NCBI GenBank assembly: GCA_963761615.1
Contig: CAVXGU010000003.1
Span: forward strand, 434,001 to 498,000
Reading direction: 5' to 3'
Source of the DNA: CAVXGU01 sp963761615
GTDB taxonomy: Bacteria > Acidobacteriota > Vicinamibacteria > Vicinamibacterales > CAVVIG01
Length of the DNA: 64,000 nt
Shown here: in pieces, positions 26,245 through 34,145 of the stretch
Layout: every line of letters begins with the position of its first letter
Position numbering within the stretch: position 1 is the first letter of the stretch
The notes under the pieces: model-generated
Database searches by the model: none
What the model saw: only the letters and a program-made list of their open reading frames with translations
What the model was told of the DNA's origin: nothing
Position numbers and translations under genes: made by a program

Positions 26245-27387
26245 TCAGCGGCGTGCGAACGCCAGCCCCAGCCCGTAGGTGACGGTGGCTTCGAGCACGC
26301 CGACGAGGGTCATCTCGGCGCCGGTCGCCCACCACGGGCGCGTCGTGACGAGCGCCTTGGAGGCGCCGACGGCGAAGTGCGCGATCGTGCTGATGGCGAA
26401 GGACGCGATCACGGCGGGCATCCCGACAGTGAAGAAGAACGGGATGATCGGGATGAAGCCGCCGATGGCGGTCGACGCGGCCGCCGAGATCGTCGACCGC
26501 CACGGGTTGGGAAAGGTCTCTTCGGCGAGCCCGAGCTCCTCGTGCACGAGCGTCCGCAGGAACTGCTTCGGCTCCTTCTGCAGGCGCTCCGCCATGTTCC
26601 GCGACTCCTCCGGCGAGAAGCCCTTGAGCTGGTAGAAGAGCTCCAGCTCGAGCATCTCCTCGTGCGGATCCTCCTCGATCTCGGCCTGCTCGCGCGCGAC
26701 TTCCGACTCGTACACTTCCCGCTCCGACTTCGACGCGAGGTAGGCGCCTGCCCCCATGGACAGCGCGCTGGCGAGCGTGCCCGCGAGACCCGCCGCGAGG
26801 ACCACTTCGCTGCCGCCGGTGTAGCCCGCCATGCCCGAGACGATGCCGAAGACGGCGCCGAGGCCGTCGTTGACGCCGTAGATCGCGTCGCCGATCCACC
26901 CGGTGCCGCGGACGTGCCAGCGTTCGCGGCGCAGAATGCGGTCCAGCGTCGACCCCGGAGACGGCGCGGCGCCGCCGGCGAGGGAGCGCAGGATGACGGC
27001 GTGGTCGCGCTCCTCGAGCTTGGCTTCCTCGGCGATCCGCCGGTCTTCGGGGTCGCTCAGGCGGGCGACGAGCTGGTCGTAGTCGGCTTCGGCGCGGTTC
27101 TCTTCCTGCTCCAGCCGGTGGAGGACGACGATCGGATCGGAGATCCGCTGGAACCACGACAGTCCCTGCTCGACCGACTTCGGATCAGGCGCGCGTCCCG
27201 TGGCCGAGGCGATCCGGTCGGACCAGCGCGCCGCGTGCGTCTCCTCCTGTTCGGCCAGGCGGGTCAGGATGTCGCGCCGCTTCGGGTCGGTCTCGCGCCC
27301 GGCCAGGTGCCGGTAGGTCGCGGCGGCCTCGACTTCCCGCTGCCACATCTTCTGAACGGTCGCGAGACTCCCCTTGTCGATGGCCAT
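26245..27387 (-). CDS. ferritin-like domain fused to VIT1/CCC1-type transporter (MbfA-like)
   Basis: A 380-residue two-part protein. Residues 1-150 form a rubrerythrin/ferritin-like four-helix bundle with diiron-type residues (EVEAAATYRHLA, AEQEETHAARW, LEQEENRAEADY, LEERDHAVIL). Residues 165-380 are a VIT1/CCC1-type membrane domain with about five helices, including GVNDGLGAVFGIVSGMAG and FIPIIPFFFTVG. The architecture matches membrane-bound ferritin A (MbfA), an iron/manganese exporter protecting from peroxide in alpha-proteobacteria; function here is inferred. TAGAAT stands 8 nt before ATG 27387 with no ribosome site. It is followed by the hydrolase gene. Confidence 0.87.
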   Translation of the reverse strand: MAIDKGSLATVQKMWQREVEAAATYRHLAGRETDPKRRDILTRLAEQEETHAARWSDRIASATGRAPDPKSVEQGLSWFQRISDPIVVLHRLEQEENRAEADYDQLVARLSDPEDRRIAEEAKLEERDHAVILRSLAGGAAPSPGSTLDRILRRERWHVRGTGWIGDAIYGVNDGLGAVFGIVSGMAGYTGGSEVVLAAGLAGTLASALSMGAGAYLASKSEREVYESEVAREQAEIEEDPHEEMLELELFYQLKGFSPEESRNMAERLQKEPKQFLRTLVHEELGLAEETFPNPWRSTISAAASTAIGGFIPIIPFFFTVGMPAVIASFAISTIAHFAVGASKALVTTRPWWATGAEMTLVGVLEATVTYGLGLAFARR

Positions 27388-27404
27388 GGGGCGTCATTCT
27401 AGTT

Positions 27405-27435
27405 CGGGTGCCGGGCACCAGGTGCCCGGTACCCG
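27405..27435. repeat. palindromic element, second copy of the 8471-8503 family
   Basis: Arms 27405-27419 and 27421-27435 are reverse complements at 14 of 15 positions around a single A. The core CCGGGCACCAGGTGCCCGG differs from the copy at 8471-8503 only at the central base. It lies between two minus-strand genes, in a position fitting a terminator for the VWFA gene, but lacks a T-tract. Confidence 0.75.
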
Positions 27436-27466
27436 CACCCAGCACCACGTGCGGCGCCCGACACCC

Positions 27467-28519
27467 TCAGTTCGCGATATAGCCGTTCCGCGCCCGCACG
27501 CGGTACTGGGGATTGCGGGTGACGACCTTGATCGAGTGAAACTGACCGTCCTGCTTGGCGCTCGTCACGTAGCCCAGGTAGTACTGCTTGCTCAGCTCGT
27601 CGGCGATGGCCGCGGTTGCCGGGTCGAGGTCGTCGGGACTGCGGATGATCTCGGTCCGGCCACCGCTGTCGTCGGTCAGCTCGCGCAGCGCGCCCTCGTT
27701 GACGCCTTGATCGAGGCGGCCCTGGGCCCACGAGGCCTGGGGCCGCACCTGGAAGCCGGGGAACGGAAATCCCCCGCGCGGCGGAAACGGGAACGGCGAG
27801 GGCCGGCGCGGCGGCTGGATGGGCCGCCGCGGCGCGGCCGCCTCGTCGGGACCATCGATCCCGACGGCGTACACGAGCAGCCGACTCTCGCGGATCTGCT
27901 GGCGCAGGTCGTTCAGCGGCGTGCGGCTCGACGTGTCGTTGCCGTCGGAAATGATGACGATCGCCTTCTTCTGGTTCTGGCCCTCTCCGGCGAGCTTCAC
28001 GGACTCGGCGACCGCGTCGTACAGCGCCGTGCCGCCGTCCGGCCTGATGCGCCCGAGGGCGTCGCTGAGCAGCCGGCGATCGGTCGTCCAGCCCTGTACG
28101 AGCCGCGGCCGATCGTTGAACTCGTACACGAAGATCTGGTCGGACGGGTCGAGCAGATCGGACAGGAAGCGGTTCAGCGCTCCCTCGGCCGCATGGATCT
28201 TCGCGCCCGCCATGCTGCCGCTCGTATCGAGCGCGATGCCGAGGCTCACGGGCACCCGCTCGGCGCTGAAGTTGGTGATCGTCTGACGGACCCCGTCCTC
28301 GTACACCTCGAAGTCATCGCGGGTGAGCCCGGGGACGAAGTGCCCGTTCGCGTCCGACACGGTGGCCGTGACGTTGATGACCTCGACGCCGCCCGTGAAC
28401 CGGGGATGATCGTCCTCCTTGCCGTTCGGCGTCTGCTGGCCATGGAGGCCGACGAGTCCGACGCCGGTCAGCAGGCAGGCGAGCGCGACCCGATGGCGGA
28501 GCGAGTGTGTCATGGGCAT
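27467..28519 (-). CDS. VWFA domain protein of the acidobacterial type
   Basis: A 350-residue exported VWFA-related protein. After a signal peptide (VALACLLTGVGLVGLHGQ) come VEVINVTATVSDANGHFVPGL and DDFEVYEDG, the same N-terminal module seen in the receptor-linked protein at 6350. Its VWFA domain has a complete MIDAS motif (ALDTSGSMAG), a T in FNDRP and DGGTALYDAV. A Pro/Phe-rich insertion (residues about 240-270) precedes the C-terminal strand YYLGYVTSAKQDG. It is a solitary gene, transcribed after a 79-nt gap from the VIT-type gene's direction. ATG 28519 or ATG 28513 may be used; neither has a ribosome site. Ligand unknown. Confidence 0.85.
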   Translation of the reverse strand: MPMTHSLRHRVALACLLTGVGLVGLHGQQTPNGKEDDHPRFTGGVEVINVTATVSDANGHFVPGLTRDDFEVYEDGVRQTITNFSAERVPVSLGIALDTSGSMAGAKIHAAEGALNRFLSDLLDPSDQIFVYEFNDRPRLVQGWTTDRRLLSDALGRIRPDGGTALYDAVAESVKLAGEGQNQKKAIVIISDGNDTSSRTPLNDLRQQIRESRLLVYAVGIDGPDEAAAPRRPIQPPRRPSPFPFPPRGGFPFPGFQVRPQASWAQGRLDQGVNEGALRELTDDSGGRTEIIRSPDDLDPATAAIADELSKQYYLGYVTSAKQDGQFHSIKVVTRNPQYRVRARNGYIAN

Positions 28520-28729
28520 GCTGCCGGGGCGCGCGTCGGCCCCGACCCTACGTCTGATGGTAACGCCGAAACGCCCGGCGTCGCGTCTGCGTCGGTCATC
28601 GCGCGGCACACCGGGTGCATGCCGGCGCGGTCGTCAGGATCCGCGCCGCAAAAGCCTTGCCGAACGCGTTGGCCGCCAGTGCCGGGTCCCGCCCGGTCCA
28701 GGATGTGCTCCGGCCGGGACATTTGTCCC

Positions 28730-28759
28730 CTGACGGGCACCGCGGGCGGGCATTACACT
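28730..28759 (+). promoter_or_regulatory. promoter of the SDR gene, leaderless arrangement
   Basis: CTGACG (28730-28735) and TACACT (28754-28759) are separated by 18 nt, and ATG 28767 follows the hexamer by 7 nt without a Shine-Dalgarno sequence. The 10-mer CTGACGGGCA occurs twice here, at the -35 and again over the presumed start site. Confidence 0.55.
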
Positions 28760-28766
28760 GACGGGC

Positions 28767-29534
28767 ATGTCCTTCCAGGGCAAAACCGTGATCGTGACCG
28801 GTGCGACGAGCGGCATCGGCCGCGCCGCCGCCAGAGCATTCGGCCAGGGGGGCGCGTCGGTGCTGCTCGTCGGCCGACGCCAGGACGCGCTGGATGAGCT
28901 GACGCGGGAGATCGAGGGGGCCGGCGGTCGGGCCGCCGCCTGCCGCGCCGACGTCACCGCCGCAGACGCACCGGACCGCATCGTCGGGGCGGCCGTGGAC
29001 CGGTTCGGCGGCATCGACGTCCTGGTCAACGGCGCCGGGGTGATCGCGGCCGGCACGATCGAGACGACGACCGACGACGCGTGGGACGCGATGATGGCGA
29101 TCAACGTCCGGGCGCCGTTCCGGCTCATGCGCGCGGCGGCGCCGCGACTGGCCGCGGTCAGGGGCTCGGTCGTGAACGTGTCGAGTGTCAACGGCCTGCG
29201 GTCGTTCCCCGGCGTGCTCGCGTACTGCGTGAGCAAGTCGGCGCTCGACCAGCTCACGCGGTGTGCGGCGCTCGAGATGGCGCCGCTCGGCGTCCGGGTG
29301 AACGCCGTGAATCCAGGCGTGACCGTGACCAACCTCCACCGGCGGGGCGGGATGGACGAGTCGCAGTATGCGGCGTTCCTCGAACGGTCGAAGCAGACCC
29401 ATCCGCTGGGTCGGCCGGGACAGCCGGACGAAGTCGCCGCGCTCATCCTTTTCCTCGCGTCCGACCGCGCGTCCTTCATGACGGGAGAGACGATTCCCGT
29501 CGACGGCGGCCGGCACCTGACCTGCCTGCGCTAG
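28767..29534 (+). CDS. short-chain dehydrogenase/reductase (classical SDR)
   Basis: A 255-residue classical SDR. It has the nucleotide-binding motif TGATSGIG (residues 11-18), the NGAG structural motif, the catalytic Ser in VNVSSVNG and YxxxK as Tyr153/Lys157 (YCVSK), and ends ETIPVDGGRHLTC. These enzymes use NAD(P)H for oxidoreduction of alcohols, ketones or sugars; the substrate cannot be inferred. Its basic residue GRR after the second strand favours NADP(H). It has its own promoter and is followed closely by the convergent methyltransferase gene (16 nt). Confidence 0.9.
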   Translation: MSFQGKTVIVTGATSGIGRAAARAFGQGGASVLLVGRRQDALDELTREIEGAGGRAAACRADVTAADAPDRIVGAAVDRFGGIDVLVNGAGVIAAGTIETTTDDAWDAMMAINVRAPFRLMRAAAPRLAAVRGSVVNVSSVNGLRSFPGVLAYCVSKSALDQLTRCAALEMAPLGVRVNAVNPGVTVTNLHRRGGMDESQYAAFLERSKQTHPLGRPGQPDEVAALILFLASDRASFMTGETIPVDGGRHLTCLR

Positions 29535-29550
29535 GGGCGGGAACGTCCGC

Positions 29551-30111
29551 TCAGGAGAGGCGGGGCCGCATGGCCTCGACGAACTTCAGCCCGTCGCGCT
29601 CGGCGAGCACGCGGACCGGCTTGAATCCCTCGGCCGTCAGCCAGGGGATCGGGTCGAAGGGCGGACCGCTCTGGACGCGCGAGAGCACCGCCCCGACGCC
29701 GCCCCGGGGCACCGCGCCGACGACGACCACGCGGCCTCCCGGGCGGACGATTCGCCGCATGTCCTTGAAGGCGCCCGTTCGGTCCTCGGGCCGCATGGTC
29801 GCGAGCAGGCCGCCGGTGTCGTCGACGACCACCAGGTCGAATGTCTCGTCGTCGGCGTGCAGGCGCGCCGGATGGGCGATCTGCACCTCGACCAGGACGC
29901 CGGCCCCTTCGGCCGCCTTGCGCACGCGGTCGGCGTCCATCTGATCGGGCACGATCGCCAGCGAGCGTCCGGACAGGCCGACCTTGGCGGCAATCGCCGC
30001 CAGTCGGCTGCCGTTGGCGCATCCGACGAAGGCCACGCGGTCGCCCATCTTCACCCCCGTCATGCCGACGGCGAGCAGGTGCGGATCTTCGCGGCGTCCG
30101 AAGAGGTTCAT
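29551..30111 (-). CDS. class I SAM-dependent methyltransferase
   Basis: A small methyltransferase of about 186 residues. The SAM-binding motif I is degenerate (RVAFVGCANGSRLAAIAAKVG); later motifs are clear (FDLVVVDDTGGLLATM, RIVRPGGRVVVVGAV). Methyl acceptor unknown. I prefer ATG 30111 (MNLFGRRED) because TATCAT lies 8 nt before it; ATG 30117, two codons upstream, is too close to that hexamer. It is divergent from ino1 with only 26 nt between start codons, so their promoters overlap and the two genes are probably co-regulated. Its product may act on a phospholipid precursor, but that is a guess from the neighbour. Confidence 0.78.
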   Translation of the reverse strand: MNLFGRREDPHLLAVGMTGVKMGDRVAFVGCANGSRLAAIAAKVGLSGRSLAIVPDQMDADRVRKAAEGAGVLVEVQIAHPARLHADDETFDLVVVDDTGGLLATMRPEDRTGAFKDMRRIVRPGGRVVVVGAVPRGGVGAVLSRVQSGPPFDPIPWLTAEGFKPVRVLAERDGLKFVEAMRPRLS

Positions 30112-30137
30112 GAACATTGATGATATAGTTTTCGCTC

Positions 30138-31451
30138 GTGTCTACACCCGTCGAAATCGCTCCTGCCCGCGGGCGGCTGGGGGTTCTGCTGGTCGGGCTG
30201 GGCGCCGTCAGCACCACTTTCGTCGCCGGCGTTCTCGCCATTCGCAAAGGCCTCGCCAAGCCAATCGGTTCGCTGACCCAGATGGGCACCGTGCGGCTCG
30301 GCAAGCGCACGGAGGGCCGCTCGCCCCGCATCACGGACGTCGTGCCGCTGGCGGCGCTCACCGATCTGGTCTTCGCCGGCTGGGACATCTTCGAGGACGA
30401 CTGCTATGCCGCCGCCCGCACGGCCGGCGTGATCGAGGAGTCGCTGCTCGAGCAGGTGCGCCCGGAGCTGGAACAGATCCGCCCCTGGCCGGCGGTCTTC
30501 GATCAGCGCTACGTCAAGCGCCTCGACGGTCCCAACGTCAAGAAGGGCCAGAACAAGATGGACCTGGCCGAGCAGGTCATCGCCGACATCCGGAAGTTCA
30601 AGGCCGACAACGGCCTCGACCGGCTCGTGATGATCTGGTGCGGCAGCACCGAAGTGTTCATGACCGAGTCGCCGGCCCACGCGACGATGGAGAGCTTCGT
30701 CCGGGCGCTCGAGGAGAACGATCCGGCGATTCCGTCGAGCATGGTGTACGCGTACGCGGCGATCCGCGAGGGCATTCCCTTCGCCAACGCCGCGCCGAAC
30801 CTGACGGCCGACATCGCGGCGCTCGTCGATCTCGCGGGCAAGACCAAGGTGCCGCTCGCCGGCAAGGACCTGAAGACGGGACAGACCTTGATCAAGACGA
30901 TCGTCGCGCCCGGTCTGAAGGCGCGGCTGCTCGGCGTGACGGGCTGGTACTCCACCAACATCCTGGGCAACCGCGACGGCGAGGTGCTGGACGACCCGGA
31001 GTCGTTCAAGACGAAGGAGGAGAGCAAGAAGTCGGTGCTCGACTACATCCTCCAGCCGCACCTCTATCCGGACCTGTACGAGCACCTGTGCCACGTCGTG
31101 CGCATCAACTACTACCCGCCGCGCGGCGACAACAAGGAAGGCTGGGACAACATCGATCTGATCGGATGGCTCGGCTATCCGATGCAGCTCAAGATCAACT
31201 TCCTGTGCCGCGACAGCATCCTGGCCGCGCCGATCATCCTCGACCTGGCGCTGTTCCTCGACCTGGCCAAGCGCGCGGGGATGTCGGGCATCCAGGAGTG
31301 GCTCTCGTTCTACTTCAAGAGCCCCGTGCACGCGCCCGGCCTGTATCCCGAGCACGATCTCTTCATCCAGCTGATGAAGCTGAAGAACACGCTGCGCTAT
31401 CTGAAGGGCGAAGAGCTCATCACGCACCTGGGAAGGGAGTACTACGACTAG
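30138..31451 (+). CDS. ino1: myo-inositol-1-phosphate synthase
   Basis: A 437-residue inositol-3-phosphate synthase, converting glucose 6-phosphate to 1L-myo-inositol 1-phosphate with NAD. The Rossmann start GVLLVGLGAVSTTFVAGVL and the family motifs FNAAPNLT-like FANAAPNLTADI, KTGQTLIKTIVAPGLK, GWYSTNILGNRDGEVL and FLCRDSILAAPIILDLALF are all present. The presence of such an enzyme suggests inositol-containing lipids or compatible solutes. GTG 30138 is preceded by TATAGT (30124-30129) at 8 nt, a leaderless layout. Downstream is a tandem repeat. No inositol monophosphatase is nearby. Confidence 0.94.
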   Translation: MSTPVEIAPARGRLGVLLVGLGAVSTTFVAGVLAIRKGLAKPIGSLTQMGTVRLGKRTEGRSPRITDVVPLAALTDLVFAGWDIFEDDCYAAARTAGVIEESLLEQVRPELEQIRPWPAVFDQRYVKRLDGPNVKKGQNKMDLAEQVIADIRKFKADNGLDRLVMIWCGSTEVFMTESPAHATMESFVRALEENDPAIPSSMVYAYAAIREGIPFANAAPNLTADIAALVDLAGKTKVPLAGKDLKTGQTLIKTIVAPGLKARLLGVTGWYSTNILGNRDGEVLDDPESFKTKEESKKSVLDYILQPHLYPDLYEHLCHVVRINYYPPRGDNKEGWDNIDLIGWLGYPMQLKINFLCRDSILAAPIILDLALFLDLAKRAGMSGIQEWLSFYFKSPVHAPGLYPEHDLFIQLMKLKNTLRYLKGEELITHLGREYYD

Positions 31452-31458
31452 CGCATGT

Positions 31459-31495
31459 GGTAATGGGGTAATGGGGTAATGGGGTAATGGGGTAA
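31459..31495. repeat. tandem octamer repeat, four perfect units plus a partial
   Basis: The unit GGTAATGG is repeated perfectly at 31459, 31467, 31475 and 31483 and begins again at 31491. It lies just after the ino1 stop. About 30 bases on, CCGGTA/TACCGG arms with a 14-nt loop followed by CTTTT may serve as a weak terminator. Confidence 0.85.
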
Positions 31496-31603
31496 GAGAA
31501 AGAGCCGTTCCCCCGGTACCCAACCGCTCCATTACCGGCTTTTCCCGCCGCTTCACGCCTCTTCACCCTGTCGCCGATCCCGGCTCGCACCGACACTTGA
31601 GAC

Positions 31604-32800
31604 GTGGACTGTGTGTGTCTGCCGATCCTCGTGCTGCTGGCGCAAGCTGCGCCCGCGCCGGCGCAGATGCCGACGCTGCCGCTGACGCAGCTCGACGAGC
31701 AGGCGGCGGCGGCCGACCTCGACAACCGCGTCTTCTCGCTCACCTTCGGTGAGCCGACGCCGATCGGGGATCTGCTGCTGCTGCTCGTGCGCGGCACGAG
31801 CCTCAGCGTCGTGCCCGACCCGTCGATTTCCGGGACGTTCATCGGCGAGCTGAAGAACGTCACGGTGCGCCGGGCGCTGACCCTCATCCTGCCGCCGCTC
31901 GGCCTCGACTACGCGATCGACGGCAGCGTCATCCACGTGTTTCCGCGCCGGCCGACCACGCGGATCTTCGACGTCAACCTGATGGCCACCGACCGGCCCG
32001 CCTCCCCCACGCGCGGCGAGGGAGGCGCGGCGGTGACGCCGGCGACCGGCATCGACCCGTTCGCGGATCTCGAGCGAGGCGTCCGCGCCCTGCTGTCGCC
32101 GACGGGCACGGCGAGCGTCGATCGCAAGGCCGGCTTGATCCAGGTGACCGACACCGCCGATCGTCTCGACCGCGTGGCTCAGTACCTCGATGCCGTGCGC
32201 GACCGCGTGCACCGGCAGGTGCAGGTCGATGCCCGCGTGCTGGAAGTCGAGCTCGACGATCCGCAGGCGCAGGACCTCGACTGGGGCCGGCTCGCCGAGG
32301 CGGGACGGGCGCCGCGCGGCGCCGCCGGCGCCTCGCCGGGCGCCCGCATCCGCGACGTCCCCGGGTTTCTCGCGGCGCTGGCCGGACAGGGCACGGTGTC
32401 CCTCCTGGCGAGCCCGCGGGTGCTCGTCCTGAACAACGAACCTGCGATCGTGCGGGGGACGAGCCAGGCCGTCGGACAGGCCGGCCGTCCCGCGGGCGTC
32501 ACGATCACGGTGACGCCGCAGATCGCGCAGGACGGCACGGTGACTCTGGCGGTCGGACCGGTGGTGACGCTGCGCGCCGCCGGCGCCACCGCCCACGCGC
32601 CGGACGTCGTGTCGGTGCGCGAGACCGACACGCTCGCCCGCCTCGCGAACGGCGAGACGATGGTCGTGTCCGGCTTCTGGCGCGATCGCGAGATTCGCCA
32701 GCACCGCACCGGCTGGTTCGGCCACTCGGACGTCGTCACGAAGCGCGTCGTGCTGGTCGTGCTGCTCACGCCGACCGTCGTCAACACGGCCGCGGAGTAG
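31604..32800 (+). CDS. secretin family outer-membrane pore (MshL/GspD/PilQ-like)
   Basis: A 398-residue secretin. After a hydrophobic signal (LPILVLLAQAAPAPAQ) it has an STN-like N0 domain (FSLTFGEPTPIGDLLLLLV, about 40-110), an N1-like segment, and the C-terminal secretin core (TVSLLASPRVLVLNNEPAIV, TITVTPQIAQDGTVTLAVGPVV, GETMVVSGFWRDRE, VVLLTPTVV; about 265-395). Secretins form multimeric outer-membrane gates for type II secretion or type IV-like pili. At about 400 residues it is shorter than GspD or PilQ and closer to MshL. Starts at GTG 31604; the following ATPase gene begins 4 nt after its stop. Confidence 0.88.
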   Translation: MDCVCLPILVLLAQAAPAPAQMPTLPLTQLDEQAAAADLDNRVFSLTFGEPTPIGDLLLLLVRGTSLSVVPDPSISGTFIGELKNVTVRRALTLILPPLGLDYAIDGSVIHVFPRRPTTRIFDVNLMATDRPASPTRGEGGAAVTPATGIDPFADLERGVRALLSPTGTASVDRKAGLIQVTDTADRLDRVAQYLDAVRDRVHRQVQVDARVLEVELDDPQAQDLDWGRLAEAGRAPRGAAGASPGARIRDVPGFLAALAGQGTVSLLASPRVLVLNNEPAIVRGTSQAVGQAGRPAGVTITVTPQIAQDGTVTLAVGPVVTLRAAGATAHAPDVVSVRETDTLARLANGETMVVSGFWRDREIRQHRTGWFGHSDVVTKRVVLVVLLTPTVVNTAAE

Positions 32801-32804
32801 GTCG

Positions 32805-34145
32805 ATGTACGAAGACTATTACGGATTCGCCGAGAAGCCGTTCAGCCTGACGCCGGACCCGAAGTACCTCTACCGCAGTCCGTCGCACGCCAGTGCATTC
32901 GAACTGCTCCAGTACGCGATTCGCCGGCGCGAGGGCTTCGTCGTGGTCACCGGCGACATCGGCACAGGCAAGACGACGCTGTGCCGGGCGCTGCTCGAGC
33001 AGATCGATCGCACGACGTACACGGCGCTCGTCCTGAACCCGTTCCTCTCCGAAGACGACCTGCTCCGGCGCGTCCTCCAGGACTTCGGCGTCGCGACGCG
33101 CGACGAGCTGCGGACCGGACGCCTGGCCGGCGCGTGCAAGGAAACGCTGATCGACCTGTTGTACGACTTCCTGCTCGGGCTGGTGGCGCAGCGCGCGACG
33201 GCGGTGCTCATCATCGACGAGGCGCAGAACCTGCCGCCGCAGGTGCTCGAGCAGATCCGGATCCTGTCGAATCTCGAGACCGACAAGGAAAAGCTGCTGC
33301 AGATCATCCTGGTCGGACAGCTGAACCTGCAGCGCGTGCTGCACGCGCCCGAGATGCGACAGCTGGACCAGCGCGTGTCGATCCGGTACCGGCTGATGCC
33401 GCTCGATCAGGAGGGCGTGACCGCCTACGTGACCCACCGGCTGGCCATCGCCGGAGGCACCGCGGGTGTCACCTTCTCGACGCCGGCGCTCCGACAGGTG
33501 TACCGGCTCTCCAGCGGGATCCCGCGCCTCATCAACCTCGTGTGCGACCGCGCCCTGCTGGCGGGCTTCTCGCTGCGGACGAACCGCATCACACCCGAGC
33601 TGGTGACGCGCGCCGCCCGGAGCCTCGATCTCGAAACGCCGGCGCCCGCCCTCCGCTGGTGGCGCCGGCCGCGACCCACGCTGGCCACCACGGCGGCGGC
33701 CCTCACCCTGACGGCCGCGCTCGGAGCCGGGGCGACCGCGTATCTGTACGCGCGGTTCGCCAGGACCGTCGATGCGCCCGCCGCGCCGGCGCTCTCGAAG
33801 AGCCCGGCGCCGGCGCGCGCACCCGCGGCACCCGTCGCCGAAAACCGCGACCTGCCGGCCCAGGCGGCCGTGACCATTCTCGCGGGGTCCTACCCCGTGA
33901 ACGACCCGGCCTCGGCCGGGACCGTCCGGGCGCTGACCGACTGGCTCGAGGCCTCCGGCTTCCACGTGTACTATGCGGAGGTGGACCTCGGTGCGCGCGG
34001 ACGGTGGCGCCGGGTGCTGGCCGGGGCGTACACCGATCCGGCGGAGGCCAAGCGGCAGGCCGCGCGAATCAACCAGGCGGCGCCTCGGCTCGACGCGGTG
34101 GTGGTGCCGGCGGCGTTCGCGATCGGACGAGCGAGCGCGACGTGA
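32805..34145 (+). CDS. ExeA/MshM-like AAA ATPase with C-terminal SPOR domain
   Basis: A 446-residue inner-membrane ATPase. It begins MYEDYYGFAEKPFSLTPDPKY, the classical ExeA/GspA/MshM opening. Walker A is TGDIGTGKTT (about residues 49-58), Walker B AVLIIDEAQN, then the ARNLxxVL-like sensor regions. A transmembrane segment at about 290-315 (TTAAALTLTAALGAGATAYLY) is followed by an Ala/Pro linker and a SPOR-like domain (about 356-440: VTILAGSYPV, GFHVYYAEVDLG, WRRVLAGAYTDPAEA). SPOR domains bind denuded peptidoglycan, so the protein may place the secretin at cell-wall sites, as ExeA does. Overlaps the next gene as GTGA. Confidence 0.88.
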   Translation: MYEDYYGFAEKPFSLTPDPKYLYRSPSHASAFELLQYAIRRREGFVVVTGDIGTGKTTLCRALLEQIDRTTYTALVLNPFLSEDDLLRRVLQDFGVATRDELRTGRLAGACKETLIDLLYDFLLGLVAQRATAVLIIDEAQNLPPQVLEQIRILSNLETDKEKLLQIILVGQLNLQRVLHAPEMRQLDQRVSIRYRLMPLDQEGVTAYVTHRLAIAGGTAGVTFSTPALRQVYRLSSGIPRLINLVCDRALLAGFSLRTNRITPELVTRAARSLDLETPAPALRWWRRPRPTLATTAAALTLTAALGAGATAYLYARFARTVDAPAAPALSKSPAPARAPAAPVAENRDLPAQAAVTILAGSYPVNDPASAGTVRALTDWLEASGFHVYYAEVDLGARGRWRRVLAGAYTDPAEAKRQAARINQAAPRLDAVVVPAAFAIGRASAT

